From positions 15,517,784 through 15,581,783 of the forward strand of contig NC_061794.1 in assembly GCF_021462225.1 (NCBI RefSeq): 64,000 nt of DNA, in the 5' to 3' direction. The notes under the pieces are model-generated. The model was not told where the DNA came from, did not search any database, and saw nothing but the letters and a program-made list of their open reading frames with translations. The position numbers and the translations under genes are program-made. The DNA is from Girardinichthys multiradiatus (lineage: Eukaryota; Chordata; Actinopteri; Cyprinodontiformes; Goodeidae). The first letter of the stretch is position 1. Each line of letters starts with the position of its first letter. Below are positions 12,801-27,800 of this stretch, piece after piece.

Positions 12801-15800
12801 CTGCATTGACCCTGCCCTTGATAAAACACAGTGGACCAACACCAGCAGCTGACACGGCACCCCAGACCATCACTGACTGTGGGTACTTGACACTGGACTT
12901 CTGGCATTTTGGCATTTCCTTCTCCCCAGTCTTCCTCCAGACTCTGGCACCTTGATTTCCGAATGACATGCAGAATTTGCTTTCATCCGAAAAAAGTACT
13001 TTGGACCACTGAGCAACAGTCCAGTGCTGCTTCTCTGTAGCCCAGGTCTGGGGAATGCGGCACCTGTAGCCCATTTCCTGCACACGCCAGTGCACGCTGG
13101 CTCTGGATGTTTCTACTCCAGACTCAGTCCACTGCTTCCGCAGGTCCCCCAAGGTCTGGAATCGGCCCTTCTCCACAATCTTCCTCAGGGTCCGGTCACC
13201 TCTTCTCGTTGTGCAGCGTTTTCTGCCACACTTTTTCCTTCCCACAGACTTCCCACTGAGGTACCTTGATACAGCACTCTGGGAACAGCCTATTCGTTCA
13301 GAAATTTCTTTCTGTGTCTTACCCTCTTGCTTGAGGGTGTCAATAGTGGCCTTCTGGACAGCAGTCAGGTCGGCAGTCTTACCCATAATTGGGGTTTTGA
13401 GTGATGAACCAGGCTGGGAGTTTTAAAGGCCTCAGGAATCTTTTGCAGGTGTTTAGAGTTAACTCGTTGATTCAGATGATTATGTTCATAGCTCGTTTAG
13501 AGACCCTTTCAATGATATGCTAATTTTGTGAGATAGGAATTTTGGGTTTTCATGAGCTGTATGCCAAAATCATCCGTATTAAAACGATAAAAGACCTGAA
13601 ATATTTCAGTTAGTGTGCAATGAATCTAAAATATATGAATGTTAAATTTTCATCATGACATTATGGAAAATAATGAACTTTATCACAATATGCTAATATT
13701 TTGAGAAGGACCTGTAAAGTGCCTTGTAATGACATGTTGCCTTGCAGCAAGAAGGTCCTGAGTTCGTATCCCGGCCGGGGATCTTTCTGCATGGAGTTTG
13801 CATGTTCTCCCCGTGCATGCATGGGTTCTCACCGGGTACTCCGGCTTCCTCCCACAGTCCAAAGATATGCCTGTTAGGTTAATTGGTCACTCTAAATTGC
13901 CCTTAGGTGTATGAATGAGTGTGTGAATGGTTGTTTGTGTGTTGCCCTGCAATGGACTGGCGACCTGTCCAGGGTGAACCCCGCCTCTCGCCCATAGACT
14001 GCTGGAGATAGGCACCAGTTTCCCCGCGACCCACGATGGAATAAGCGGTAGAAAATGACTGACTGAATTGAAATAAACAGAATCTTTCTCTTTTGGAACA
14101 AAATTAAGTTTTGCACAAATTCAAGCTGGTCATTATAGTTGTTGTAATACATGTCATAGTGCATAAAAACCCAGAGAAGATTAAAATTAAAGTATAATGA
14201 ACCAGGGGGGCCTGTACTCATAATAGGCATTTGATCACTGCTTTAATAACTTTGTGATGATTGTTTTCGAACACACCTTTCATATAAACTATTTTATTGC
14301 TCGGCTTCGATGGAAAGTACTGATCAACTAATGAGTTTATTACTTATTTTTTTATTAAGATTGTTTAACTTGACAAAATTCTTGACAAACTCTTGACAAA
14401 GCTCTTCCAGCACATTTTACATGCTGTTTGTAATGCCACTAAGATATAAAAAACAAAGTGTTTCATAAAGTATGTAACAGGAGAAAGTGTGATTCTCCAA
14501 ATAATGAAGAAAAAAAGCTGATAAAAAGTTCTACTGAACAATATCAGGGAAGTGAAAGCAGAATATTCACAGTTAATTTACATTTCAACCAAAACATAAT
14601 ATAACTCTGGAGAACAGTTCTTGATCAAATGTTAATTTACTTACATTTACTTAGAGGGGTTGTTAAATAGCTCCGCAGCCACTATTTATTTTGCTGTTAT
14701 CTGAACTGCTAATCCCAGATTTGATATCATCACGCTTGCTGCTTGACTGCCAAATTGTGAGTTCATATCTGGTCTTCACCACCATCTTGGTAGTTCATCA
14801 TTCCATTCAATCCATCACTGTGATAGCTAGCTAACACAACATTAATAATCAATTGCCCAAAAAATTATTGATTTCTGCATGTTGGACTCTAGCAGGGCTT
14901 TTGTCACTGGTACTGTTCATAACTTTCATGGACAGGATTTCTAGGCGCAGCCAAGGACCGGAGGTGGTCTGGTTTGGGGACCAGTGGATTTTGTCTCTCC
15001 TGTTCGTAGATGACGTGATCCTGCTGGCCCCTTCTAGCCAAGACCTACCGCATGGACTGGGGTTCACAGCCGAGTGTGAAGTGGCGGGGATAGGGATGAG
15101 GACCATGGTTCTCGTCCGGAAAAGTGTGGCTTGCCCTCTTCAAGTTGGAGGGGAGCTCCTGCCTCAAGTGGAAGAGTTCAAGTATCTTTGGGTCTTGTTC
15201 ACGTGTGAGGGTAGAATGGAGCGGGAGACTGACAGATGGATCAGGGCGGCCGCCGCAGTGATGAGGACGCTGTGCTGGTCCATTGTAGTGAAGAGAGAGC
15301 TGAGGCGAAAGGGGGAAGTTCTTGATTTACCGGTCGGCCTCTGTTCCTACTTTCACCTATTGGCATGAACTTTGGGTCTTGACCGAAAGAATGAGATCCC
15401 TGATGTAAGTGGCTGAAATGAGCTGGGTTGCCAGGTACTCCCTTAGAGATAGGGTAAGGAACTCGACCATTCAGGAGGAGCTTGGAGTAGAGCTGCTGCT
15501 CCTCTACATCGAGAAGAGAAATTCAAGTGGCTCGGGCATCGGTATCGGATATCTCCGGGATGCATGATTATAATTTTGATCAAAATTACTACCTTTGTTA
15601 ATACTTGCCTTTGACACTAATAATAGTTATTCATAGCCAAACCAAGTTGATGTGGAAGCTAAAGGTGGGGCACACATTGATCTTGTTATGGTGGTGTTGT
15701 TTCAAAAGTACAGATAGCGAGCGACAAGTGGAATGTTTGTTAATCAGTCACGCAAGTTATTTTTTTGCATTTCCCTGTATTATGCCCTTCTGTTACTGCA

Positions 15801-18800
15801 CTGGTTCTGGAAATGATAAACATGCAATTTCACTGTTAAATCTTTACTATTTTACTGTAAATACTTTGCTATATCTGGATGACAATAAGGATAAGAGCAG
15901 TCAGACAAACAGACATAAAGATAGATGCAAACAAAATCTGGGATCTACCTATCCAGGGTACTAAACAAACACATCAGTTAGACTGTTACAATACCTGTAT
16001 GAGGGTAATGGCAGCAGCATGTAGGCGGTTAGGGGAGTCTCCTGTCCTTGTCAGCAAGTTAGGAAATGTCTGCTCCAAGCAGTGGGTGACCTCAGCCCGA
16101 CCAAGGCCCAGACCCAGGATCACCTGACTCAGCATTAAGCGGAGCAGATTCAGTGACGCATGAAAAACCTAAGGGAGGGATCAGAGAAGTTAGGCTAAAA
16201 CACTGCATGCCATTATTAAAATCATCTGGACACAACATGTTATGTAAAAGCAAAAAAACTAAAAGTCTTAAGGACCTTTTAACTAAAAATGATTTAGTGA
16301 ACTGGGTTTATTGATGTTCATTTATTTTTTTTAAAAGCTAAAAAGGAAAGTCCATTTCGGAGTAAAAAATGCAACTAAACAGTTTAAATAATTAATATAA
16401 TTTCAATGCTTTTGTGTTTAATAAAGATTTATAACAAAAAATGGATTTGAGACATTACTCAAAGTGATCCAACCAAACAGTAGTTTATGTCAGAGACAGA
16501 ACTTTAGGTGAGGGATCAGAAAAAGTGCAGCCCACAGCCCTTATGATAATTGCCACAAATGGAAACAGTGTTTCCTTGCCTGGACGCAGGTAACCAGGCC
16601 CCCAGTCTGGAGCCAGGCCTGGAGGAGGGGGACGCTGGCGAGTGCCTGGTGGCCGGGGTTTCACCCATGGAGCCCAGCCGGGCACAGCACCAAGAGGAAA
16701 CGTGTGTCCCCCTTCCGATGGGCTCACCGCCCATGGGAGGGGCCAAAGGGGTCGGGTGCAATGTGTTATGGGTGGCGGCCGAAGGCGGAGACCTTGGTGG
16801 TCTGATCCTCGGCTGCAGAAGCTAGCTCTTGGGATGTGGAATGTCACCTCTCTGGTGGGGAAGGAGCCTGAGTTGGTGTGTGAGATAGAGAGGTTCCGGC
16901 TAGAAATAGTCAGGCTCACCTCGATGCACGGCTCTGGCTCTGGAACCAGGGGCTCCCTTGTTCTGCTGGGGGACTTCAACGCTCACGTTGGCAATGACAG
17001 TGAGACCTGGAATTCTGAACTCAAGTGGTGTTTTGTAATTGGACCTCCGTGCAGGGTTGTGTTGGCAAACGAAACTCTGCAGCATCACATGGACATCGGG
17101 GGCAGTTCCACTGGATTGGCAGATCGGGGTGGTGGCCCCCTTTTCAAAAAGGGGGAGGGGTTCTGGAGAGGAGGGTCCATCGGATAGTCGAACCTCAGAT
17201 TCAGGAAGGAATGTAGGTTTCGTCTTGGCCGTGGAACGCTGGACCAGCTCTACACCCTCAGCAGGGTCCTGGAGGGTGCATGGGAGTTCGCCCAACCAGT
17301 CTACATGTGCTTTGTGGACTTAGAGAAGGCGTTCGACCATATCCCTCGGGGAGTCCTGTAGGGGTACTCCGGGCGTATGGGGTACCCGGCCCTCTGATAC
17401 GGGCGGTTGGGTCCCTGTATGACCAGTGTCAGAGCTTGTTCTGCATTACCGGCAGTAAGTCGGACTCGTTTCAGGTGACGCTTGGACTCCGCCAAGGTTG
17501 CCCTTTGTCACCGATTCTGTTCATAACTTTTATGGACAGAATTTCTAGGCGCAACCAAGGTGTTGAGGGGATCCGTTTTGGTGGCCTTAGGATTGCGTCT
17601 TTGCTCTTTGCAGATGATGTGGTCCTATTGGCTTCATCAGCTCGTGCTCTACAGCTCTCAGTTTGCAGCTGAGTGTAAAGCGGCCGGATGAGAATCAGTG
17701 CCTCCAAGTCCAAGGCCATGGTCTAAAGCCGGAAAAGGGTAGAATGCCTTCTCCAGGTCAGGGGGGAGTTCCTGACTCAAGTGGAGGAGTTCAAGTATCT
17801 TGGGGTCTTGTTCATGAATGAGGGAAAAATGGAGCGGGAGATCGATAGATGGATTGGTGCTGCATCAGCAGTGATGCGGGTGCTGTACCGGTCTGTCATG
17901 GTGAGGAGAGAACTGAGTCAAAAAGCGAAGTTCTCGATTTACCGGTCGATCTACGTTCCTACCCTCATCGATGGTCATGAGCTTTGGGTTGTGACCGAAA
18001 TAATGAGATCACGGATACAAGCAGGCGAAATGAATTTTTCTCCGTAGGGTGTCTGGGCTCTCCCTTAGTGATAGGGTGAGAAGCTCGGTCATCCGGGAGG
18101 GACTCAGAGTAGAGCTGTTGCTTCTCCACGTTGAGAAGAGCCAGTTGAAGTGGCTCGGGCATCTGGTTGGGATGCTTCCTGGACGCCTCTCTGGTGAGGT
18201 GTTCCGGGCACGTCCCACCGGGAGGAGGCCCAAAGGAAGACCCAGGACACAATGGAGAGACGTTTCTAGGCTGGCCTGGGAACGCCTTGGGATTCCCCCG
18301 GACGAGCTGGCCCAAGTGGCTGGGGAGAGGGAAGTCTGGGTCTCTCTGCTTAGGCCGCTGCCCCCGCGACCCGACCCCGGATAAGCGGAAAATAATCCAT
18401 TCATCTGGATAGATGGATTAATGAACAGAACTTTGTATGACTAATCTGGAAAAGATCTTTAAAGGCGTTTTCTAGATCTGTTTGCCTGATAAATAAAATC
18501 AGTGCCATTATTACCACTACCACCCTTGTGATCACCATGCAGGTTGGAAGCAGCTTCCACAGAATGATTTCAATATTGGGCCTGTCAAATTTGTTGTTTT
18601 AATAAAGCAGCCTCTGTGAAAGGATTTGCATCTGGTACAGATGGCATATTGTCAGTGTGAGAGTGTGCATAAAGTCTATTCACATGGATGTTCTGTTCAA
18701 AACAGGAACTCGTTAAACATGACATCCAGTGCAAAGGATTTTAACGGTGACCGCCCATGGGCTAGGTGATAATACCACAGAATACTTCAGTATCCCAAAA

Positions 18801-21800
18801 TGGAAGAAGCATTTGTTAGAGCTCTGACTGCACTGGTTGTGCATAGACAAACTGATGCTGTGTTCCTTTATTTGCCTACATAAAATATACTTCCCATTCA
18901 ACCCTTCATCTGCTGCCATTCCTGCTGTGTTACAGGAAAGGCCGGAGATTTTAGCAACATAACTTTATATTTTCTTTAAAGTGATTAGGTCATTGGTGAT
19001 GACCTAAGATGAAGACGTGATAAAAGCTATGCAAACTCAAATCAGAATAACAATTTTATTTTTTACATAGCATCTAATAGTTAACAACATGTGCGATGAA
19101 GGGAGCAGCCCACAAATGACAACATAGGAAATAGAAAAAAAGAGCTCTTTCTGTCAGCCTTACATGTAACCAGGAAGATTTGTTATGTTTGGTCAGATAA
19201 GACCTATTTCCTCGCCTGATATTGATCTTCTGTCAAATCCTTTATGTTTCAGTTTTGCAATCATCTTGTACATAGGAGTGGGCAACAGGGCAAAAAAATA
19301 TTCAGAACTTTTTTAATTGCAAAAAATAAACCTTCTAACAAAAAGCATATAAAAGGATTTAGGCCATGGAATATTTTAACAGATTTTTATGCTTGAGCAA
19401 ATTTGCATATTGAAGTACCATTGGGTTTATTCTAATCTACACTCCTAAATGAAAAACTAAATAAAAGGGAAACAGCAACAACTTTTGCCTCATAAAAACT
19501 GGGTTATGACTATAAATGAAAAGGAAGAAATTCAAACTGATTCTGTGCAAGAGCACTGAACAGCAATGGACATAGCTGTGCCTTCACAAGCTAATATCCT
19601 CACATTGCCCACCTCTACTGAAACATAGAGGCTTTGGAATACTGGATGCTGCCCAACAGGTCTACCAGCAACTGCCTGTGGAGCATGACAGATATGGCGT
19701 CTCTCATCCCTGCTACAGACAGTTAGAAAAGGAGGGAGGGGAAAGACAGATGGCAGACGGGAGAAGTGGGGTCCCTCCTCAGCCTCAATGGGAGTCCAGT
19801 TTTCCCTTGGCGTGCACTACTAGCACACCTTCTGACCTCGTTTCTGTCCAACTTTGCAACTTGCTGTGACTCCTGGTTAGAGGTAGTAAGCAAATGTGCT
19901 AGCAGGCCTATTTCTAATAATAACAAAGGATTAGTTTTGACATTAGTAACATCATTAATTTGTTGTTGTGTATGCTGGTTTTTATTGATTTTTCTGTAAA
20001 CTGGTACGTAGTTTACCAAATAATAAATTAGTATTGGTACTTTGTTTTGCTGTTTAAAAAACAATTGTGTAGCATCTGTACTATAAATTAAAATAAGGTG
20101 CATTACAATCCCTTAAAATATTACAAGACAAAATCACAAGCCCTGCTATAGCAGTAATAAAATCTTTTTTAGATTAATATAAGGATGGCTCAATTATATC
20201 AAGAAATAGATACTGTCAATCTGTAATCTACTGACCCTTAGTAGAGCTGCATTTCATACTGAAGCAACTTTCTTTAAAGGAAAATGACTCACAGATGAAA
20301 CTTTATCCAGAAGAGCCTTCTTAACCAGCAAGACTGCCGCTCTTATCATGTTTCTCAGCTCGTCTTTGGGAGCTGTGGAGGTCACTTCCAACAGTTTGTC
20401 ATGCACAGCAAGCAGAGCATCTTCTCTGTAGCACCAGGTTTTAGAATATGCGCAAGCCACCTGAGAAAGCAACAAGGGCAAAAGAGAGAGTCTACCACAT
20501 GACTCTTTTGTTCTGTAACCATTAGGATCTTTTAGAATATTTAAAATGTCAAACAGATACCAACTTTTTCTTCAAGATTTGTGCTGTATATAGATGGTAA
20601 TAAGACAGGAAATGGGCAAAGAGAGAAGAAGAGGGAGACATACAACAAAGGTCTCAAGGTCAGGATTCTAACCCTGAAAGGCTTGGCCAACGACTATTAC
20701 AGGTCAGCCGCTCTACCACATCGCCACGTGCCCAGTATATACCAACATTGACTGTAAAGCCTAATGGAGATTAAAAAAAGAATTTGCTGAAGCATACAGT
20801 TCCTTGCAAGTACTCACACTCCTTGAACTTTTTCACACTGAACACACCCATTCCACCATTTTGTAATGGCAGCACCATCCTATAAGGATGTTTGTCTACA
20901 GCAGGGACAGGCCAGCTGGTCAGAGATGATAGGAACATGACGCTGAATACAGGGAAACTCTGAAAACCTTCCAGCTATTGTAGCCAGAGCTAAAATAGAT
21001 TGATTTATAGCAAAGCATATTCATTTGACAGAATAGCCTAGTTAAAGCCAAGATCTAAATCAAATTAGGAATAAGCAGCAAGGCTTACAAATAGCTCTTC
21101 GCAAATGATCTCCATCTAATCTGACTTATCTGCTGCTATTTGGCAAAGGAGAAGGGACAAACATTTCTGCTTTAAGATTTGCAATGTTGATAAAGACAAA
21201 GCCTGAAAAACTTGCAGATTTTTATTTATGAGGTTTTTTTTTTTTCATTTTACACTTTTGCACTGCTTTGTGTTAGTCCACCATATATAATAGTAATGAA
21301 GTACTTTAGATTTTTTGGTTACAAAATGTTAAAAGCTGATAATGCTCAAAGATTGTAAATATCCTTGCAAGGCAATATTCTGGAATTGTCTAAAACATCA
21401 AAGCAAGTATTTCTCATATGCTAAAACCAAAGACAACCCTGAAATTTCAAATACATTAGCAAAGGTTAACTGCCCATAACTTGATAGGTTTTTACCAGTC
21501 TCTCTCCGAAGGCCTCTATGGGAAGGCCAGCCTCTCTCAGGGCTTTCTCTGTTAGGGGCTCTGGCTCTCCACTCATGTCAGGACCACGTGGAGACCTTTG
21601 ATCGTCAGATTTTGGGGAGTTCTCCACTGATGGGGTCTGGATGCTTTCCACTGGCCTGTCTTTCTGTTGAAGGGCTGGCAGGGGCCTCTCATCATAAGGC
21701 ACACTGGTAATCTGTCAGCAGAAAGTAAGAACATCAACATTTCTAGTAAAACATTGTGCCTGCAATATTTTTATTATATATTATTATAAAATTCAAATCT

Positions 21801-24800
21801 TTAACAAAGTAATGCCTTTTTTGGAAGCCTCTCTGTCTAGATGCTTAAACAGAAGAAAACTTTAATCCCTGCAACACCAACCTTAGGTGGCATTTGAACA
21901 CTAGAGAGATTCTGTATCGTTCAACATAACAATGACTGTTTGCCGCCCTCGATCCAAACTGAGGTTCTAGCCAGAAAGTTCTGCGTTTTGTGCCTCTGGG
22001 CCAACTGGCACCAAACTGCTTAACACAAGTCTCAAAGCACTGCCTTGAGGCCAGGTTGGCAGCCGCCAGAGTCAGTCAACTGTTGTACGCTTTTAATTAA
22101 ATAGTGAAACCCAAACCTGTAGTAGGTCTGGTCATAGTAGATGGTGAGTAAAGCATAAAGTCCCCGAATGGTCATAATCTCCCTGTGTGCTCCGGGTTCA
22201 AGCACTGCTCAGGATCAGTCAGGAGACGTGTTCCAAAGGTGCTTCCGAGCTTTGGTATGTTTACGGGAATGTAGGCATGCACAAGAAAATACTGCTGGAA
22301 CATTTCTAATGTAAAGACCTGTGCTCTAAGCCATTGGTGTCCAAACCTTTTGGCATCCAGGCCATATTCACAAAGTTGAAAGGGACAAAAAAATTGATGT
22401 TTTTTTAATTAAAAACAACACCAAATAATTGTATTCCAATTTTTAAAACTTTCATTAGCTCAGCAAATAAACTAAACATGCAACATGCACTCTATATGAC
22501 TATAGATACAAAACAGAACGAAAGGTGTTACATGTAAGCCTTACTAAAAGAAAAGCATTAAATGTCCTCTGTTCACAACAAATGGAGGATATGACTCCCT
22601 CTTTCTTCGAAAAGCAAAGTTTAATGAACGTCAAGGCCAAGTCTGTCTTTGGGTGGACGTCACTGGATTTTTGGGACCTTTTCGATGTGAGATTAATGTG
22701 AAACCAAAAAATTTGATTAATATTTGTGCTGTACCTAACATGTTTCATTTAAATTTCTCAGGGAAAATGTCACCCTAAACATTTCTACTATTGTGGCCAT
22801 TGAACTACTTCAATGGCCACAATAGGCCCCTGGGCCGCACTTTGGACACCCCAGGTAGTGGTTTCAGAGAGGAAATTCAGAAGGATTTTTACTGATGACT
22901 TGTTAGAAGCTGTGTATCAATGTGGCTATCAATGCTTTTGATGAGGAAAAATGCTTACATTAACGTTAGGTACGGAAGCAAGGGTGAAAGATGTGTCAGA
23001 CTGGCTGCTAGGTTTGGGCACAACAGTCTGTGTGGCTGATTGCTGATCGTGAGCACTTATCTTCTTCCCCTTCTTAAGGTCATGTGTGGATAACAGGGGT
23101 TTGGTGGGGGCTGAACTATCAGCAGGAGAAGGGAGAAGAAGAGGTGGAGGACCTTGGGCTGAGAACAAATCTGCTGCCCTGGTGATCTGATGCCAACACA
23201 GAAGGAAAGAAAGGAGAGACAGTTTGTTTAGATTCATGGGAACATAAGTTAAGATTTCTGCTGTGTGGCTTCAGCATGATTAAGTGCTTAAGAGTAACCA
23301 TTGTCACATCCAGCAGGTTGTGAACTTCCAGCTGTTGGTAGACGCTCATCCTGTACTCATCCATCAGCTCCTTCTTCTTCTTGGCCAGGTCATAGTCTTC
23401 TTTTTCGATTGCACATTTCTTCTCTACATCATATCGAGCCAAACGCTCTCCAACCTGGAAGGTACCAAGACATTGTGAGATTCAAGGTCATTTTCAGAAT
23501 GTTTTTAAGTCAATAAAGAGAGCTGTTTTTTGAAGCTGCTTAAGGCTCATAATAGCAGTAAGTTTGAGATGTATTTGTATCAGTGCAGATATCAACCCCG
23601 AGTCTTTTGCATGTTTAGTGTTTATTACTTGTAATGAGCTGTTAATAATGTTCTCTCAAGGATGATTAAAGCTTGTACAGTTAAACCCAAAAGTATTCAT
23701 ACCCCCTTCAACCAAGAAGTTTGTTTCTAAAAGGAAATGCAACATTTATCTCTCAAAAGATTATAAAACAATATAAAAGGGGCAGAAATTTTGAAAAAAC
23801 AAACAGAATTGATTTTATTTATGTTTCATTTAAAAATTCCATGTTCAAAGTTATTATTGCCCTTCTCAACAATCAATGGAAAAATCGTGTTTTAAAAGCG
23901 GCTTTAAAAGCGCTAAAATGCTCCATCATGCTGGTTCTGAGTCCCATTAAAGAAATTACAGAAAAAGTGCTAGAGGTTACCCTTCAGCTGTATGGAGCAT
24001 AGAGTAGCACGGCTGCCCCTCGCCCATCTGTTTCTGCATTACTGTCGGTCAGCTGGCAGAAGTGAGACTCTCTTCACTCTTCTCTTGCTATTAAGAATAT
24101 TTACAGCCACAAAAAACTGAGAAAATCAAGGTGTGAAAACTAAAGAAGCTCCACCTATCAGTCTTTATAAGGTAATGCTGTTTAAAAACTACAGTTATCA
24201 GTTTAAGAGCGGTTTGTCTGTCAAGCAGCCAAATAAAGCTTGGCTACATGAGCAGATAGCCTGACTAAATGACCAGCTAATATCAACTTGTTATACTGAA
24301 GCTACTCTGAAAAGAGTAAAACAGCAAAACAGGAATCATATTCTGGAATATGACGCAAACTATTAATACATTTAGAACCCATACCCATAAAACTGTAACA
24401 AGCAATGCTCTATCATATTAGCAGCACTAGCTACGGTAGTAGCACTTACCTGTGTCTTCTGTCTGACAGTGAACTACTTTAGACCTAATATGGACAGTTC
24501 AGATGCCTCAGCTGATAACCCAGCCCTGGTTCTAGAGCCACACACTGAATCCCTGAGACTAACAGGGTGGAAACTTGACAACAGCTTCCATTAAGTTGAA
24601 AATTAAGATGAAATTTCTGCGTAAAGAAATTTCTTTGAGCTAAACGAGGTGCCAGCCAACACGGTCTCCATGGGTCTACATTCAATCTTCGAAACAATAA
24701 GAGACAGTTCTGGAGACATTCAGTTCTTATTTGAAGAGAAGGTTTAGTATGTTTGAAGTTTTAGGAGCGCTGACATTCTTGCCATTCCTGAAGACAGAAA

Positions 24801-27800
24801 GCCACATATCTACTCTAAATTATTTCATAATCATTTGTAATTATTTTATTATTTCTGAAAAAAAAAACATGATACGTTCCTGTGATAATAAACTGTGTTT
24901 TTATCATGGAGGAAAGAGATACTGTCAGATGCTATGTAGGGGAAGCCTCCGACATCATGAGGGTGTGATGACAGGGGATTTTCAGCGTGACTAACTTGTG
25001 TTCACAATGCTAATGTGCCATGCTAACAAGCTACCAGCACTTGTGAGACTGTGTGTTATCTGGTTACAGAAGGGTTTTCAACTGGGAGTTGAAAAGACTC
25101 TGCCCAGGTACCCTGACAGCAGCTGTTGAGCTTGTTAAAAATTCATGGTCTGCATGGTAACGCTGGACACAAAGCAGGTCTGTAACAGGAATCTGAACAA
25201 TGTTTAACAGCTTTTGTTACAAATACTGGCTAAATGTGCACAAGATACGTGTAAAACACCAAATGATTGAGATTTTTAGGGGACAAAACATAATGAGATG
25301 ATGTGAAAAGGTCCAGATGGTGATATCAGTATTTAAAGGAGTTATTAATCGCTTTAAAATATTTTCCCTCATAATATTCTGATCTGTTGTTTAATGTAAT
25401 AAAATAGCTTTGTTATTGGTCAAAGAGCATAAACAGCAACAACAAAGTCTGATATCCTTGCTGAGCAGAACACTAATAACTGTGCAGTTGGACAGTGAAT
25501 ATTTTAGTTTTTTTAAATAAATAATTTTCTATAGCTGTTTGGAGCATTGATTAATGCACTGCTGCTCCTCCCTGAGAAGCCTGATGATTTATTTGCTTAA
25601 TTGCATGTATAAAAAAAAAACAGCAATGAATAAAAGTTGAAAGTAACACTTTTTTTATAGTAATAATCAATATGATATATTAATTTGGCAGCAGTGGGAA
25701 TAATTGTTGCTTTTCTGTTTAAAATAAAGTTCATTAGATTGTGTTTGGTATTTTTCTTTCACATCTTTGTTTTACTGTCATGATATTTTCACTACAGGTT
25801 ATCATACCCTGCCAATCTCATAGCGGCCCATGCCTACAATGCTGACGTTTTATCATGAAAATACTCCTTGCATTTAATGTAAAGAAAGCATAACCCGTTC
25901 TTTAGTCCTTTTGGATCTACCTTCTGGAGATCTGCGATGGCTTGCTTCAACTTCTTAGCCTCCTCAAAGTTCTCCTGTTGGACCACGTCTTGCTTTTTCT
26001 GGTCAAGAAGACGAATGATGTGTGCAACCTCTGGGTCCTGGTACATGTCGAAGGCCAAGTCATCAAACTGGGAGATTGATGAAGATTTACTGAATGTGAA
26101 AGAAGGCATGAAGACAATACATGATAGGTATTCATATTACTTTTTTTTGTTTTATCAATTAATCTCTTGCTAGTTCTTTGGTAAAGAACGTTTAAAAATG
26201 AAAGATATCAGTAATGATATCTTTTAGTATTTCTCAAAAATCAAAGTTGCATGTCCTCATGTCATATTGTGTTAATGCCCCACAGAGATTGAATTCATGA
26301 TCAAAGAACAATAAATATTCAAATAGAAGACATATATGAACGTCTATCATAAAATCACTTACACCGCTAAATACAGGAAATTATATTTTTTTGACTAAAT
26401 AACCTTTTGCAGCTCTTATTTAAACAGTTTGGCTGTACTTTCTGTCATCTCTTAAAATTGAAGGTTCATGTACAATTCTTCAATGTGGGTCCCCCTATGC
26501 CCCTCTCCCTCTCCTAAATGCACATGTCCAACTGTTCAATGTTTCAGTAGCTTTTGCACAACTTGCTGTCCTCTAACAGAGAGCCAGGTGTTTGATCCAT
26601 GAATCGACCAATAATGTGTTGGTTTAATTGGTATCTAAACAGTCCTCATCATGCTGCTCAAATTTGACTCTTGAGACCAAGAGGACGCCTAACAATTGAT
26701 CAACAATAGCTCACCAATGAGAGACTTCAAACAGGATGTTTTTAGAAGGTAGTGGTCACTGAGCTTAGAGTGTCACAGTATCAGCAGGTTGCAACAGAGA
26801 TACAGAGACTGAAAGAGTCACAGAAAGGCATAGAAGTGGACGTGAGGGCCACCCTTCAAGAAGAGTGGGATGCCATGACTCAGCAGATAATAAGTCGACT
26901 TGTTAACAGCATGAGATGTGTTTGTTAAGGTGTAATTGATGCTCAAGGACACATGGACCCTTACTGAGACATTGACATTGTTGTGGTATACTCACCACTG
27001 TTGTTGGCTTTTGTTTCAATACATTCTTTGAGATAATGAAATCACCATTTCATGCTTCTACTTAAATGCGCTACTTTCATTACATCATACCACTGTAGCA
27101 TGAACCGTTTACGTTTTAAATAAATGTCTAAAAGCCAAATATCCTTTACTTTTCTGAATAGTGTATATTTCAAGCATGTGTTTTTTTCCTTGCACAAAAA
27201 AAACACCTGGATTGTCTTCAAACGTGACCCTGAATGGCTTACGGGTTGTCTCCCAGACTGAACGGCCTTGCTAAACTGTGTTGTGGTCACAAGACATAGG
27301 AACCAGGGTTCAATGGCCGAGCCTCACCCCATGAAAGTCGTGTCCAAGGCAGCTTCCTGCTGAGTGCTGTAGAGGTACTGTTCAATCAGCTGGTCTCTGC
27401 TTGGCTGGGGGTAAACAGATGCACAAGTTAAACGTGGATTTGCTGCACACATATATTCCTGCACTACAAAGACCTAAAGTTTTTGCCCCTCCTATGAGGA
27501 GCTTTAATCCAACAAAGTGTTGAACAGAAGAAAAGGAAAGCTAAAACTGTGTAAGGCCTGCAGTAACAGATACAGTGCCTTGTAAAAATATTCACACCCC
27601 ATCAGCTTTTAAGCATTTTGTCAACCACAAATTCCTGTGTAATTTATTGGGATTTTAAATCATATACCAACACAAGGTAGTGTACAGTACGTGAAGCTAC
27701 AAATAAAAATCAGACAAGTGTGGCATTTAAATGTATTCAGCTCCTTTAAATTGGATACCAGTACATGAAATCCTTTGTGACCTAAAGCCCACCTGTCCAA

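Noticed and set aside
16485..16979. 164-codon minus-strand frame
   Set aside because: Antisense to the GC-rich LINE 5' region; it has no domain and the plus strand has clear LINE motifs.
23678..23990. Possible Tc1-like terminal remnant (AAAAGTATTCATACCCCC)
   Set aside because: Only one short TIR-like string is seen and the rest does not align by eye with any element in the window.
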